Below, in pieces: positions 42,904-51,229 of a DNA stretch of 64,000 bases. The position numbers were made by a program, and so were the translations under genes. Origin of the DNA: Mesobacterium pallidum (GTDB lineage: Bacteria > Pseudomonadota > Alphaproteobacteria > Rhodobacterales > Rhodobacteraceae); NCBI RefSeq assembly GCF_019966535.1, contig NZ_JAIMID010000010.1:123905-187904 (forward strand). The letters run 5' to 3'. The number at the start of each line of letters is the position of its first letter. The first letter of the stretch is position 1. The notes under the pieces were generated by a model, which did not search any database, was not told the DNA's origin, and worked only from the letters and a program-made list of their open reading frames with translations.

Positions 42904-44366
42904 CCTGTCGGCAGAGCGCGCAGGGCGCGGCGCAGCAGCTTGCCGGTCTCGGTGACCGGCAGGCTTTCGACAATCACGATCTCGCGCGGATGCTTGACCC
43001 GTCCCAGGGTCCGGTCGAGATGCGACCGGACCAGATCGGCCAGATCGTCCGGCGCCCCGGCGGCGGGCACCACGAAGGCCACCGGCCGTTCCTCGAACTC
43101 GGGGTCCGGCATGCCGACGACCCCGCAGGCGGCGACATGCGGCGCCGATTCGATGGCGGCCTCGATCTCTTGCGGGTAGAGGTTCACGCCGCCCGAGATG
43201 ATCATGTCGTCGGCCCGGTCCGACAGGTAGAGATAGCCATCGGACTCCACATGGCCGATGTCGCCGAAGGTCTGGTATCCCTGCCGGCTGGTCTTGCCCG
43301 CTGTCTTCTCGGGATCGCCCAGGTAGGCAAACGGCGGGATGCCCGAGAAAAAGATGCGCCCCGTCTCGCCGGGCGGCAATTCGGCGTCGTCCGGTCCAAG
43401 GATGTGCAGCCGGCCCTTGATCGCGGGTCCGACCGAGCCGGGATGCGCCAACCAGCCCGGGCCGTCGATCATCGTCAGGCCCACCCCCTCGCTGCCCGAG
43501 TAGTATTCGGTCAGGATCGGCCCCCACCACGCCATCATCGCCCGTTTGAGCGCCGGGGTGCAGGGCGCAGCCCCGTGCAGCGCCTGCACATGGGTCTTGC
43601 CCGAAAAGGCCGCGCGCAGGTCTTCGGGAAGCGCCAGCAGCCTGCGGAACATGGTCGGCACCCACTGGCTTGTCGTCAGCCCATGCGCATCGATCAGCTC
43701 GAGGGCGCGCGCGGCGTCGAATTTCGGCATGACGACCGCGGTGCCCCCGGCGGCCGTCACGGCGAGAACAAAGCGCAGCGCGGCCGCATGGTAAAGCGGC
43801 TGGGTCGACAGGTAGCGCGTGCGGTCCGACAGGCCGAACAGCTGGACAAGGTCACGGGCGAAGCCCGGCAGCAGGTGGGCCTGATCGGGGCTGGGCAGGG
43901 GGCGCAGGATCCCCTTGGGCGCGCCCGTCGTGCCCGAGGAATACATCATCAACGCGCCGGGGCTTTCATCCGTCACCGGGTCGGCCGGATGGTCCCTGAC
44001 ATCGAGCGGCAGGACGGGCACCCCCACCTCGGCCAGCTGCGCCGAGAAATCCGGCGCCGCGAACACCAGCCGCGCCGTGGAGTTCGCGACGATATAGGCC
44101 GTCTCGCGCGGGCTGAGCCGCGTGGGCACGGGCGTAAGGTAGACACCCGTGCGATGCGCGGCCCAACACAGCGCCACGATCTCGGGCGCATTGCCGACAA
44201 GCGCGGCGACATGGTCCCCGCGCGCCAGCCCATTGGCGCGAAAGGCCTGGGCAAAGCGGTTGCTGCGCGCCTCGAGTTCGGCATAGGTCCAGACCGCTCC
44301 GCCATCGAGAACGAGGGCCGCGCGCGCCGGGTCGCGGTCCGCCCAGTCGCGCAGGCCGGGTCTCAT
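42900..44366 (-). CDS. AMP-forming acyl-CoA synthetase
   Basis: A 488-residue ANL ligase, a little shorter than the others. MMYSSGTTGAPKGILRP lies near residue 148, LTEYYSGSEG near 280, DGYLYLSDRADDMIISGG near 375 and TETGKLLRRAL at the end with the catalytic Lys. It overlaps the upstream thioesterase by four bases (ATGA), making an operon dehydrogenase-thioesterase-ligase on the minus strand. Confidence 0.92.
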   Translation of the reverse strand: MRPGLRDWADRDPARAALVLDGGAVWTYAELEARSNRFAQAFRANGLARGDHVAALVGNAPEIVALCWAAHRTGVYLTPVPTRLSPRETAYIVANSTARLVFAAPDFSAQLAEVGVPVLPLDVRDHPADPVTDESPGALMMYSSGTTGAPKGILRPLPSPDQAHLLPGFARDLVQLFGLSDRTRYLSTQPLYHAAALRFVLAVTAAGGTAVVMPKFDAARALELIDAHGLTTSQWVPTMFRRLLALPEDLRAAFSGKTHVQALHGAAPCTPALKRAMMAWWGPILTEYYSGSEGVGLTMIDGPGWLAHPGSVGPAIKGRLHILGPDDAELPPGETGRIFFSGIPPFAYLGDPEKTAGKTSRQGYQTFGDIGHVESDGYLYLSDRADDMIISGGVNLYPQEIEAAIESAPHVAACGVVGMPDPEFEERPVAFVVPAAGAPDDLADLVRSHLDRTLGRVKHPREIVIVESLPVTETGKLLRRALRALPTG

Positions 44367-44863
44367 GCGTCGGTGCCAAGCACGGCGGCAAGCGAAACGG
44401 GCCCTTCGGGATCGTCGCCTGCCTCCATGAACACGGCGCTCGCCTGCAGCACCGCGCGGTCTCCAACCGTGCCGGTGAACTGCGCGAAATGCAGGGTGCG
44501 GCCGTGCTTGTTGGCCCGCGTGCGCACCTCGACCCAGTCGCCCCGGTCGACCGGGCGCAGAAATTCGATGGTCAGCGACACGGTCACGAGGCTGTGGTCC
44601 ACGACTCCCCCCGACACCCGTACGGCATAGGCGGCCTGGTCCGCGAGCGAGGCCATCATGCCGCCGTGGCAGACCCCTCGCCCGTTGACGTGTCGTTCGG
44701 CACAGCGAAAGGCAAGGATCATGTGCCCGTCCTCCATCTTGCCGAAGAACGGCCCGATGAGCAGGTCGTAGCCGCCGCGATCCCCGATCCGGTGGAAGCC
44801 TTCGGGCGGGGCGGGGTCCGTTTCGCGGACGAGCATGTCCATGATGCGGTCGGTGTCGGTCAT
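44363..44863 (-). CDS. PaaI-family hotdog thioesterase
   Basis: A 166-residue hotdog protein. HVNGRGVCHGGMMASLADQAAY is the active-site segment near residue 70, and the TIEFLRPVDRGDWVEVRT strand-helix part follows. The start ATG overlaps the last base of the dehydrogenase stop (TGATG). The ligase downstream and dehydrogenase upstream suggest it corrects mis-acylated or stalled intermediates of this pathway. The longer open frame upstream is a shadow. Confidence 0.87.
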   Translation of the reverse strand: MTDTDRIMDMLVRETDPAPPEGFHRIGDRGGYDLLIGPFFGKMEDGHMILAFRCAERHVNGRGVCHGGMMASLADQAAYAVRVSGGVVDHSLVTVSLTIEFLRPVDRGDWVEVRTRANKHGRTLHFAQFTGTVGDRAVLQASAVFMEAGDDPEGPVSLAAVLGTDA

Positions 44864-46008
44864 CAGAGGTTCCGCGAAATGAGTTCTTTCATGATCTCCG
44901 ACGTGCCGCCGTAGATCCGTTGCACGCGGGCATCGGCGTAAAGCCGGCAGATCTCGTATTCCCGCATGAAGCCGTAGCCGCCGTGCAGCTGAACGCAGGC
45001 GTCGACGACGCGGCCCTGCAACTCGGTGGCCCAGAGTTTCGCCTTGGAGGCGTCGTAGGTCGTCAACGCGCCCCGCAGGTGACGCGAGATGCACTGATCG
45101 ATGAACGCCCAGCCGACCGACAGCTCGGTCGCCATGTCGGCCAGCTTGTGCCGCGTGACCTGGAACGTGCCGATGGGTTTGCCGAAGGCCTCGCGCTCAC
45201 GTACGTAGGCCAGCGTGATGTCGAATGCCTTCTGCGCAGCGGCGATCGAGGTCACGCCGATGACAAGCCGTTCCTGTGGCAGTTCCGTCATCAGGATGCC
45301 CATCGCCTGACCGACTGGACCCAGCGTGTTGGCGACCGGAACGCGCACATCGGTGAACGAAATCTCGGACGTGTCCGCCGATATCTGGCCAAGCTTGTCG
45401 AGGTTGCGCCCCCGCGCATAGCCGGGTCGGTCCGTTTCGACCACGATCAGGCTCATGTTGCCCGACCCGCGCCCCTCTGAGGTCCGCGTCACCACGATGA
45501 CAAGGTCGGCATGCTGCCCGTTCGAGATGAAGGTCTTGGCACCATTGATGATCCAGTCGTCGCCGTCCCGCCGGGCCGATGTGCGGATGCCCTGCAGATC
45601 CGACCCGGTTCCGGGTTCGGTCATCGCGATGGCACAGACCAGGCTTCCGTCGACCATGCCGGGCAGCCAGCGGGCCTTTTGTTCGTCATTGGCCTGGGAC
45701 AGCAGGTAGCCAAGGCAGACATCGGAATGGACCGAGACATCCGCCGCAGGGCCCATGAACCCGGAATAAGCCAGCTCTTCGGCCACGACCGTGTGCATCC
45801 GGAAATCGGCGTCGAGGCCGCCGAAGCTTTCGGGAACCGAGGGGCACAGCAGGCCGGTCTGGCCCAGCTTGCCCCACAGCGCCCGATCCACGATGCCGTT
45901 GCGTTCCCAAGTGTCGAAATGCGGGGCGATTTCCCGCTGGCAGAAGCGCCGGACGACGTCGCGCAACTGATCATGCGTGTCGTCGTAGATCTCGCGGTTG
46001 GTCAGCAC
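44863..46008 (-). CDS. long-chain-type acyl-CoA dehydrogenase (ACADL-like)
   Basis: A 381-residue acyl-CoA dehydrogenase. AMTEPGTGSDLQGI and INGAKTFISNG are the FAD/substrate segments. The terminal loop is IYGGTSEIMKEL, lacking the short-chain Glu, while the Glu is present in ELPQERLVIG (near 245), the LCAD/isovaleryl position. LHGGYGFMREYEICRLYADARV follows in the family pattern. It should oxidise a branched, cyclic or long acyl-CoA. First gene of the operon with thioesterase and ligase; a C element lies upstream. Confidence 0.92.
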   Translation of the reverse strand: MLTNREIYDDTHDQLRDVVRRFCQREIAPHFDTWERNGIVDRALWGKLGQTGLLCPSVPESFGGLDADFRMHTVVAEELAYSGFMGPAADVSVHSDVCLGYLLSQANDEQKARWLPGMVDGSLVCAIAMTEPGTGSDLQGIRTSARRDGDDWIINGAKTFISNGQHADLVIVVTRTSEGRGSGNMSLIVVETDRPGYARGRNLDKLGQISADTSEISFTDVRVPVANTLGPVGQAMGILMTELPQERLVIGVTSIAAAQKAFDITLAYVREREAFGKPIGTFQVTRHKLADMATELSVGWAFIDQCISRHLRGALTTYDASKAKLWATELQGRVVDACVQLHGGYGFMREYEICRLYADARVQRIYGGTSEIMKELISRNL

Positions 46009-46048
46009 CTGATTCTCCCATATCCAACGGCGGCATTAATCGTTCGCC

Positions 46049-46071
46049 AATTTATGGTATGGTAGATTACC
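46049..46071 (-). promoter_or_regulatory. C element ahead of the LCAD operon
   Basis: Read on the minus strand, TACCATACCATAAATT (46064-46049) matches the 41504 element at 14 of 16 positions. It lies about 40 bases before the dehydrogenase start and just after the second marR gene. Confidence 0.5.
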
Positions 46072-46089
46072 TTTTCGGGTGGCGCAACG

Positions 46090-46569
46090 CTATGCGTCCA
46101 GCTGGGATGATTTGAGGTCGTCGGGGTTCGAAAGGCCGACGAGGTTCTGCTTCATTTGAAACAGGGTCTTTGACGTGATCTCTAGGTCTTCGCGCGAAAT
46201 CCCCTCGAGGATCTCCTGGTTGAAATTCGCCGTCACCGGCGCGATGTCGTCTATCAGCTTGCGGGCCTTGGAGGTCAGGAAAACGCGCTTGACCCGCCGG
46301 TCCTTCTCGTCGGCGACGCGCTCGACGAACCCGGCGCCCTGCAGCCGGTCGATGAGCGAACCAAGCGCCACCTTGCCGACGTCCAGATCGTTTGCCAGCT
46401 TGGTCTGCGGCAGGCCGTCATTGCGCGAAATGAACGCGAGGACCCACCATTGCGAGCGGGTGATGCCCAGTGGAGCGAGTTCTCGGTCGAAGTTCACACG
46501 CCTCAGGCGGGAAACATCATGTATAAGATAACCTAGCCGAAGCTCCCAAGATCTTGTGTCGTTTTCCAT
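46090..46569 (-). CDS. MarR-family transcriptional regulator
   Basis: A 159-residue regulator. N-terminal helix RLGYLIHDVSRLRRV leads to LGITRSQWWVLAF, the recognition helix is in LANDLDVGKVALGSLIDRL (residues 60-80), and the wing is DEKDRRVKRVFLT. ATG 46569 is chosen; a 15-codon longer frame from 46614 has no ribosome site. It lies between the LCAD operon and the divergent BKACE gene, with related elements on both sides (46049 and 46684), so it is the best candidate to bind the C motif. Ligand unknown, probably a CoA ester or acid of the pathway. Confidence 0.88.
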   Translation of the reverse strand: MENDTRSWELRLGYLIHDVSRLRRVNFDRELAPLGITRSQWWVLAFISRNDGLPQTKLANDLDVGKVALGSLIDRLQGAGFVERVADEKDRRVKRVFLTSKARKLIDDIAPVTANFNQEILEGISREDLEITSKTLFQMKQNLVGLSNPDDLKSSQLDA

Positions 46570-46683
46570 ATGTGACCGTCCAGTTAGTAAGATTTCGACC
46601 TTATTAGCTAACATATATTGCGCAGTCTACAAGTAACCAAGCGGATAATAACCCAGACGGTGACACTTCGGCTTTACGTCATT

Positions 46684-46702
46684 GATACGGTAGCATACTA
46701 TC
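46684..46702. promoter_or_regulatory. TAGCATACTATC element ahead of BKACE
   Basis: GATACGGTAGCATACTATC shares TASCATACTAT with the C element and has matching GATA/TATC ends. It lies between marR and the BKACE gene, about 35 bases from the GTG start. Confidence 0.4.
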
Positions 46703-46736
46703 TTGGGGAAAGCCGAACATGGCGAGGGAGGAAATA

Positions 46737-47669
46737 GTGCGGAAATCCAAGAAAGTCATCGTGAGCTGCGCCATCACCGGGTCGATCCATACGCCCACGA
46801 TGTCGCCCTACCTGCCGATCACGCCCGACCAGATCGCGTCCGAGGCGATCGCGGCGGCCGAGGCGGGCGCAGCCATCCTGCACCTGCATGCGCGCCACCC
46901 CGAGACCGGGCAGCCCAGCCAATCGCCCGAGCATTACGCCCAGTTCCTGCCGCGCATCAAGCAAAGCTGCGACGCGGTCGTGAACATCACCACCGGGGGC
47001 GGCCTTGGCATGTCGCTCGACGACCGCCTGGCCGCCGCGGTCTGGGCCAAGCCCGAAGTCGCCTCGATGAACATGGGCTCGCTCAACTTCAACATCTCCG
47101 GTGCGGCCGGGCGGATCACAGAGTTCGAGAATGACTGGGAAAAGCCCTATCTCGAAATGACCAAGGACTTCATCCTGTCCAATACCTTCGCCCAGATCGA
47201 ACGGGGCGTGTCCGAGCTGTCGGCCAATGGCACGCGGTTCGAATTCGAATGCTACGATATCGGCCATCTCTACAACGTGGCCCATTTCGCCGAGCGCGGT
47301 CTGATCAAGCCGCCGTTCTTCATCCAGGGCGTGTTCGGCATCCTGGGCGGCATCGCGGCCGAGACTGAACATCTGGCCCACATGCGCCGCACGGCCGACA
47401 GCCTGTTCGGCGAGGATTACTACCTGTCCTGCCTCGGGGCCGGGCGGCACCAGATGCCGTTTGCCGTGTCGAACGCGCTGGCCGGGGGGCATGTGCGCGT
47501 CGGACTCGAGGATTCGATCTACATTTCCAAGGGCGAGCTGGCCAAGTCCAACGCTGACCAGGTGGCCAAGATCGTGCGCATCCTGGGCGAGCTGTCCATC
47601 GAGATCGCGACGCCGGACGAAGCGCGCGAGATGCTCGATCTCAAGGGGCCGGGGGCGGTCGGGTTCTGA
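46737..47669 (+). CDS. beta-keto acid cleavage enzyme (BKACE, DUF849)
   Basis: A 310-residue TIM-barrel enzyme of the BKACE family. SCAITGSIHTP near the start, the zinc pair in ILHLHARHPETG near residue 43 and CYDIGHL near 175 are typical. The family joins a beta-keto acid with acetyl-CoA to give acetoacetate plus a new acyl-CoA, as in carnitine or 3-keto-5-aminohexanoate breakdown. GTG 46737 sits just after GGGAGGAA; an ATG at 46719 six codons upstream is possible. A monocistronic gene closed by a strong hairpin. It suggests a beta-keto acid remnant in this pathway. Confidence 0.9.
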   Translation: MRKSKKVIVSCAITGSIHTPTMSPYLPITPDQIASEAIAAAEAGAAILHLHARHPETGQPSQSPEHYAQFLPRIKQSCDAVVNITTGGGLGMSLDDRLAAAVWAKPEVASMNMGSLNFNISGAAGRITEFENDWEKPYLEMTKDFILSNTFAQIERGVSELSANGTRFEFECYDIGHLYNVAHFAERGLIKPPFFIQGVFGILGGIAAETEHLAHMRRTADSLFGEDYYLSCLGAGRHQMPFAVSNALAGGHVRVGLEDSIYISKGELAKSNADQVAKIVRILGELSIEIATPDEAREMLDLKGPGAVGF

Positions 47670-47714
47670 GCGTAGGCCCTAACGTAAACCGGTCCGCACC
47701 TGGTCCGGCCTGAA

Positions 47715-47738
47715 CGCCCGCCCGTCATCGGGCGGGCG
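47715..47738. terminator. hairpin terminator between BKACE and the DMT transporter
   Basis: A perfect 10-bp stem CGCCCGCCCG/CGGGCGGGCG with a TCAT loop lies between convergent genes. A T-rich stretch (GTTCTTGG) follows. Confidence 0.65.
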
Positions 47739-47766
47739 ATGTTCTTGGTGCCTCCGACGCAAGGGC

Positions 47767-48684
47767 TCAGACCATTGGGGTGGCGGGGGGCACAACGGGC
47801 GCGTGCCGGCTTTCGCGGTAGATCGTGTAAAGACCCGAGGCCACGACGACGGCCGATCCGATCCATGTGAACAGGTCGGGCAGATCGCCGAACACCAGGA
47901 ATCCCCAGAACGTCGAAAAGAGGATCAGCGAATAGTGCATCGGAGCGACAACCACCGCATGCGCGATTTCGAGGGCGCGGATGATCAGAAGCTCTCCGAT
48001 CGCGGCGCAGGCGGCCATCAGCGCGAAGCAGAAGATGTACAGCGGGTCCGTCGGCGTCTTCCAGACCAGGACCATGGGCACCAGCAACAGCGCACAGGCC
48101 GTCAGGGCGGTATAGGCCACGGTGGTCACGGTCGCCTCGCCGTTGCCGAGCGAGCGTGACACGATCTGGCGTACGGCGAAACAGGTCGCGGCCAGCACGA
48201 CAAAGGCGATGGCCGGGTGCAACACGCCGGCGCCCGGGCGGATGATGATCAACACGCCCAGGAATCCCACCGTGATCGCGGCCCATCGGCGGGGTCCGAC
48301 CTTTTCGCGCAGCAGCACTGCGCCGAGGAATGTCACGATGAACGGCGCGATGAAGCTGACCGCCACGGCTTCGGCAAGCGGGACGTGCTGGACCGCGACC
48401 ACGAAGCTGAGGGACGAGACCACGGCAATCGCGCCGCGAAACAGCTGCAGGCCCGGCTTGCGCGTGCGCAGGATGCCGGGGCCTTTCATGGCGAGCATCA
48501 AGAGGACCGCGGCCATCAGCCCGAAGAACCGCGCCCAGGTGATCTGGAACGCGTGGAATTCGGCGGTCAGAACCTTGGCCAGCATGTCAGCGCAGGAAAA
48601 CGCGAGAAAGCCGCATGTCATCAGGACAAGCCCGCGTCGGTTGCGCGCAGCCATGTCGGTCAAAGGGGCGTCCACATTCGTCAT
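47767..48684 (-). CDS. EamA-family (DMT) transporter
   Basis: A 305-residue membrane protein with ten predicted helices in two EamA repeats (about 10-140 and 155-290). LAFSCADMLAKVLTAEFHAFQITWARFF in the first helices and PLAEAVAVSFIAPFIVTFLGAV are typical of the group of drug/metabolite exporters related to RhaT/YdcZ. ATG 48684 has CGGAGC upstream. It is alone, in the middle of catabolic genes. It may export an overflow product or a toxic intermediate; no substrate can be read. Confidence 0.87.
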   Translation of the reverse strand: MTNVDAPLTDMAARNRRGLVLMTCGFLAFSCADMLAKVLTAEFHAFQITWARFFGLMAAVLLMLAMKGPGILRTRKPGLQLFRGAIAVVSSLSFVVAVQHVPLAEAVAVSFIAPFIVTFLGAVLLREKVGPRRWAAITVGFLGVLIIIRPGAGVLHPAIAFVVLAATCFAVRQIVSRSLGNGEATVTTVAYTALTACALLLVPMVLVWKTPTDPLYIFCFALMAACAAIGELLIIRALEIAHAVVVAPMHYSLILFSTFWGFLVFGDLPDLFTWIGSAVVVASGLYTIYRESRHAPVVPPATPMV

Positions 48685-48726
48685 GACAGCTCCGTTACGC
48701 GGTGTCCCCGGCCCTGTCCACACGTG

Positions 48727-48752
48727 AAAAATGGCGGCGCCAAGGCGCCGCC
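48727..48752 (-). terminator. rho-independent terminator after the 48767 dehydrogenase
   Basis: On the minus strand GGCGGCGCC-TT-GGCGCCGCC is followed by ATTTTTC. It closes the BadH-BadI-dehydrogenase side. Confidence 0.8.
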
Positions 48753-48766
48753 AGGTCAGGGAGGTA

Positions 48767-49927
48767 TCAGGTGCGCGCTTCGGCTTGCTTGGCCATTTCG
48801 CGTGCGATGATCAGTTTCATGATCTCGATCGAGCCGCCGGCGATCTTGGTGATCCGGGCATCGGCATAGGCGCGCGCGATGGGATATTCCCACATGTACC
48901 CCCAACCGCCGAACAGCTGCAGGCATTCGTCGACCACCTTGCAGTGCAATTGCGTGGATAGCATCTTGAGCTTGGCCGCGTCCACGCTGTCCAGCTTGCC
49001 GTCCATGAACAGCGTGATGCACTTGTCGGTGAAGACCCGCATCGAGGTCGCCTCGGCCTCCAGCTGGGCCAGGACGAACTGGGTGTTCTGCTGGTCAAAG
49101 ATCGACTTGCCAAAGGCCTTGCGGTCGCGCGTGTAATCCACGGTCATCTGGATGACCGATTCCGCCACGGTCGTCGACCGCACCGCCTGCGCCAGCCGTT
49201 CCTGGCTGAGCTTGGTCATCATCAGGCTGAAGCCCTGGCCCTCTTCGCCCAGCATGTTCTCGGGCGGCAGGCGCATGTTGTCGAAGAACAGCTCGGACGT
49301 GTCCTGCGCATGCATCCCCAGCTTCTCGAGGTTCTTGCCGCGCTTGAACCCCTCGCGGTCGCCCTCGACCAGGAACAGTGTCACGCCCTTGGCGCCCGCA
49401 TCGCCGTCGGTCTTGGTGGCCAGCACCAGCACGTCGCAGCTTTGCCCGTTCGAGATGAACACCTTCTGGCCGTTCACGACGAACTCGTTGCCTTCGCGCA
49501 CGGCCTTGGTCCGGATCGCCTTGAGATCCGATCCGGCATGCGGTTCCGTCATGCCCAGAGAGCCGATCCATTCGCCGGAAACCATCTTGGGCAGGAACTT
49601 CTTTTTCTGGTCCTCGGTGCCGAAGCTGTTGATGTAGGTCGCCACCAGGTCGGTGTGGATCAGAAAGCCGGGCCCCGACGCGCCAGCCTTCCACAGTTCC
49701 TCGAAGACCACCACGTCGAACAGGTAATCCAGCCCCAGCCCGCCGTATTCCTCGGGCACGGTGCAGCACAAAAGACCCTGCGCGCCGGCCTTGAGCCACA
49801 GCTCGCGCGGGACCACGCCATCCTTTTCCCACTGGGCATGGTAGGGGATGATCTCCTTTTCCACGAATTTCCGTACGGATTCGCGGAAGATCTCGTGCTC
49901 TTCCCGGAACAGGTCGCGTTTGATCAT
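48767..49927 (-). CDS. long-chain-type acyl-CoA dehydrogenase (ACADL-like)
   Basis: A 386-residue dehydrogenase. GMTEPHAGSDLKAI and VNGQKVFISNGQ mark the FAD/substrate part. The C-terminal loop is IAGGSIEIMKL, with no short-chain Glu, and the Glu sits in KLSQERLAQAV near 240, as in LCAD. LFGGWGYMWEYPIARAYADARI follows the human ACADL pattern closely. It lies 84 bases downstream of the BadH-BadI-CoA-transferase operon, with operator-like repeats in between, so it may be co- or separately transcribed. A cyclic-acid acyl-CoA dehydrogenase role is possible. Confidence 0.92.
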   Translation of the reverse strand: MIKRDLFREEHEIFRESVRKFVEKEIIPYHAQWEKDGVVPRELWLKAGAQGLLCCTVPEEYGGLGLDYLFDVVVFEELWKAGASGPGFLIHTDLVATYINSFGTEDQKKKFLPKMVSGEWIGSLGMTEPHAGSDLKAIRTKAVREGNEFVVNGQKVFISNGQSCDVLVLATKTDGDAGAKGVTLFLVEGDREGFKRGKNLEKLGMHAQDTSELFFDNMRLPPENMLGEEGQGFSLMMTKLSQERLAQAVRSTTVAESVIQMTVDYTRDRKAFGKSIFDQQNTQFVLAQLEAEATSMRVFTDKCITLFMDGKLDSVDAAKLKMLSTQLHCKVVDECLQLFGGWGYMWEYPIARAYADARITKIAGGSIEIMKLIIAREMAKQAEART

Positions 49928-49944
49928 CTCGGCTCTTTCATTTC

Positions 49945-50001
49945 GTACACTAGGTTACTTTATCAGTGACCCATGTCGTAAGCAACCATACGGTTTGTAT
50001 G
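49945..50001 (-). promoter_or_regulatory. D element and CATAC-N5-GTATG palindrome
   Basis: CTAGGTTACTTTA (49950-49962) is the reverse complement of TAAAGTAACCTAG, one of the D elements. CATAC-GGTTT-GTATG (49987-50001) is a perfect inverted repeat. Both lie in the 84-base gap ahead of the minus-strand dehydrogenase. Confidence 0.45.
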
Positions 50002-50011
50002 TGTATGTAGT

Positions 50012-51226
50012 TTATTCCGGCTCGCCGGACAGGATGTTCCGATGGGCGGGATCGGCGATGCGGATCAACGCGGCGCGGCGCTCTGCCGGGCCCTTTCCGC
50101 GCAGGTCGGCCACGCCGTTTTCGGTCACCACCACGTCCACGTCGAATCGCCCGAGCGACACGGGGCCGGTGCCTGTCCCGGCGGGGACGATTCGGCTGAC
50201 CCGGGATTTGCCGGCGGTCGCGGGCAGGGCGATGATGCGCAGGTCACTCGCGCCCCGAGCGCCGGCGGCGAAATCCGACGCGCCGCCGGGGCCCGAAACA
50301 GGGCCGCGCGGCGTCGCCTCGGCATGGACATTGCCCGCAAGGTCGACCTCGATGGCCGAGTTGACCGTCACTAGCGGGTCGATGCGCGCGAGAACCTCGA
50401 TGGCATGGGTGTGCGACGGTGGGCGGAACGCGAACTCCGGTCGCGAGATGGCGCCGTAGATCCGGTCGGTCCCGATGGCGACGCCCGCTGTGATCGGGGC
50501 CTCGGGCCGCAGGGCGCCGGCCTCGAGCAGGTCCAGCGTGCTGTCGCCGATGAGGCCGGAATGAATCGCCAGATCGCGCTTGCCGGTGAGCCCCCGCAAC
50601 ACGGCCTCGGGGATGCGTCCGACCCCCGTCTGAAGCGTGGCCCCGTCGGGGATCAACCGGGCCACATGGGCCGCGATGGCCTGCGCGGTCGCGTCGGTGC
50701 CGGGATCTTGCTGCGGCAGGGGGCTTTCGGCCTCCACCACCGCGGTCAGGCGGTCGAACGGGATGCCCGGCGTGCCGCGCGTGGCGGGCAGGGCCGGGTT
50801 GATCTGTGCGATCAGCACCGGGACCTGCTGCCAGATGTCGGCAATGAAATCGGTCACCGGGCCGAAACTGCACAGGCCGTCCGCGTCCGGCGACGCCAGC
50901 ATGACGACCGCCGCATCGGGCGGCGCGGCGCGCAGATGGGCGCCGATGTCGCGGTAGCAGAACGGCAGGTAGCGCACCTGGTCCGACGCCGCGTTCATCT
51001 CGGGCGTAATGAAGAAGGTCTCGATCCCTGCGCCGGTGTCCAGCACCGCGGTCAGATCGTTCAGGCCGGGCACGAAGATGCCGGTAAAGGTCAGGCCCGG
51101 CAGCCGGTGCCCGGCCCATGCGCCCCGCAGAACCGGACCATCCGTCGAGCATCCCGAGATCCAGACCCGCCCCGTCCGGGGCAGGCGGCCGGCGATCTGG
51201 TCGGCGGTGATCCGGTCCGGCGCCAC
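50012..51226 (-). CDS. acetyl-CoA hydrolase/4-hydroxybutyrate CoA-transferase-family protein
   Basis: A 404-residue family I CoA-transferase-type protein. GDSTLDLLEAGAL, GTDRIYGAI and VNSAIEVDLAGNVHAEA, with its conserved Glu, are typical of acetyl-CoA hydrolase/transferases (Cat1, AbfT). VVVTENGVADLRGK closes the fold. It would transfer CoA between acetyl-CoA and a carboxylic acid or hydrolyse an acyl-CoA. GTG 51226 follows the BadI-like stop after three bases; no better start is seen. Last gene of the BadH-thioesterase-BadI-transferase set, so it may recycle CoA from ring-cleavage products. Confidence 0.87.
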   Translation of the reverse strand: MAPDRITADQIAGRLPRTGRVWISGCSTDGPVLRGAWAGHRLPGLTFTGIFVPGLNDLTAVLDTGAGIETFFITPEMNAASDQVRYLPFCYRDIGAHLRAAPPDAAVVMLASPDADGLCSFGPVTDFIADIWQQVPVLIAQINPALPATRGTPGIPFDRLTAVVEAESPLPQQDPGTDATAQAIAAHVARLIPDGATLQTGVGRIPEAVLRGLTGKRDLAIHSGLIGDSTLDLLEAGALRPEAPITAGVAIGTDRIYGAISRPEFAFRPPSHTHAIEVLARIDPLVTVNSAIEVDLAGNVHAEATPRGPVSGPGGASDFAAGARGASDLRIIALPATAGKSRVSRIVPAGTGTGPVSLGRFDVDVVVTENGVADLRGKGPAERRAALIRIADPAHRNILSGEPE

Positions 51227-51229
51227 GGC

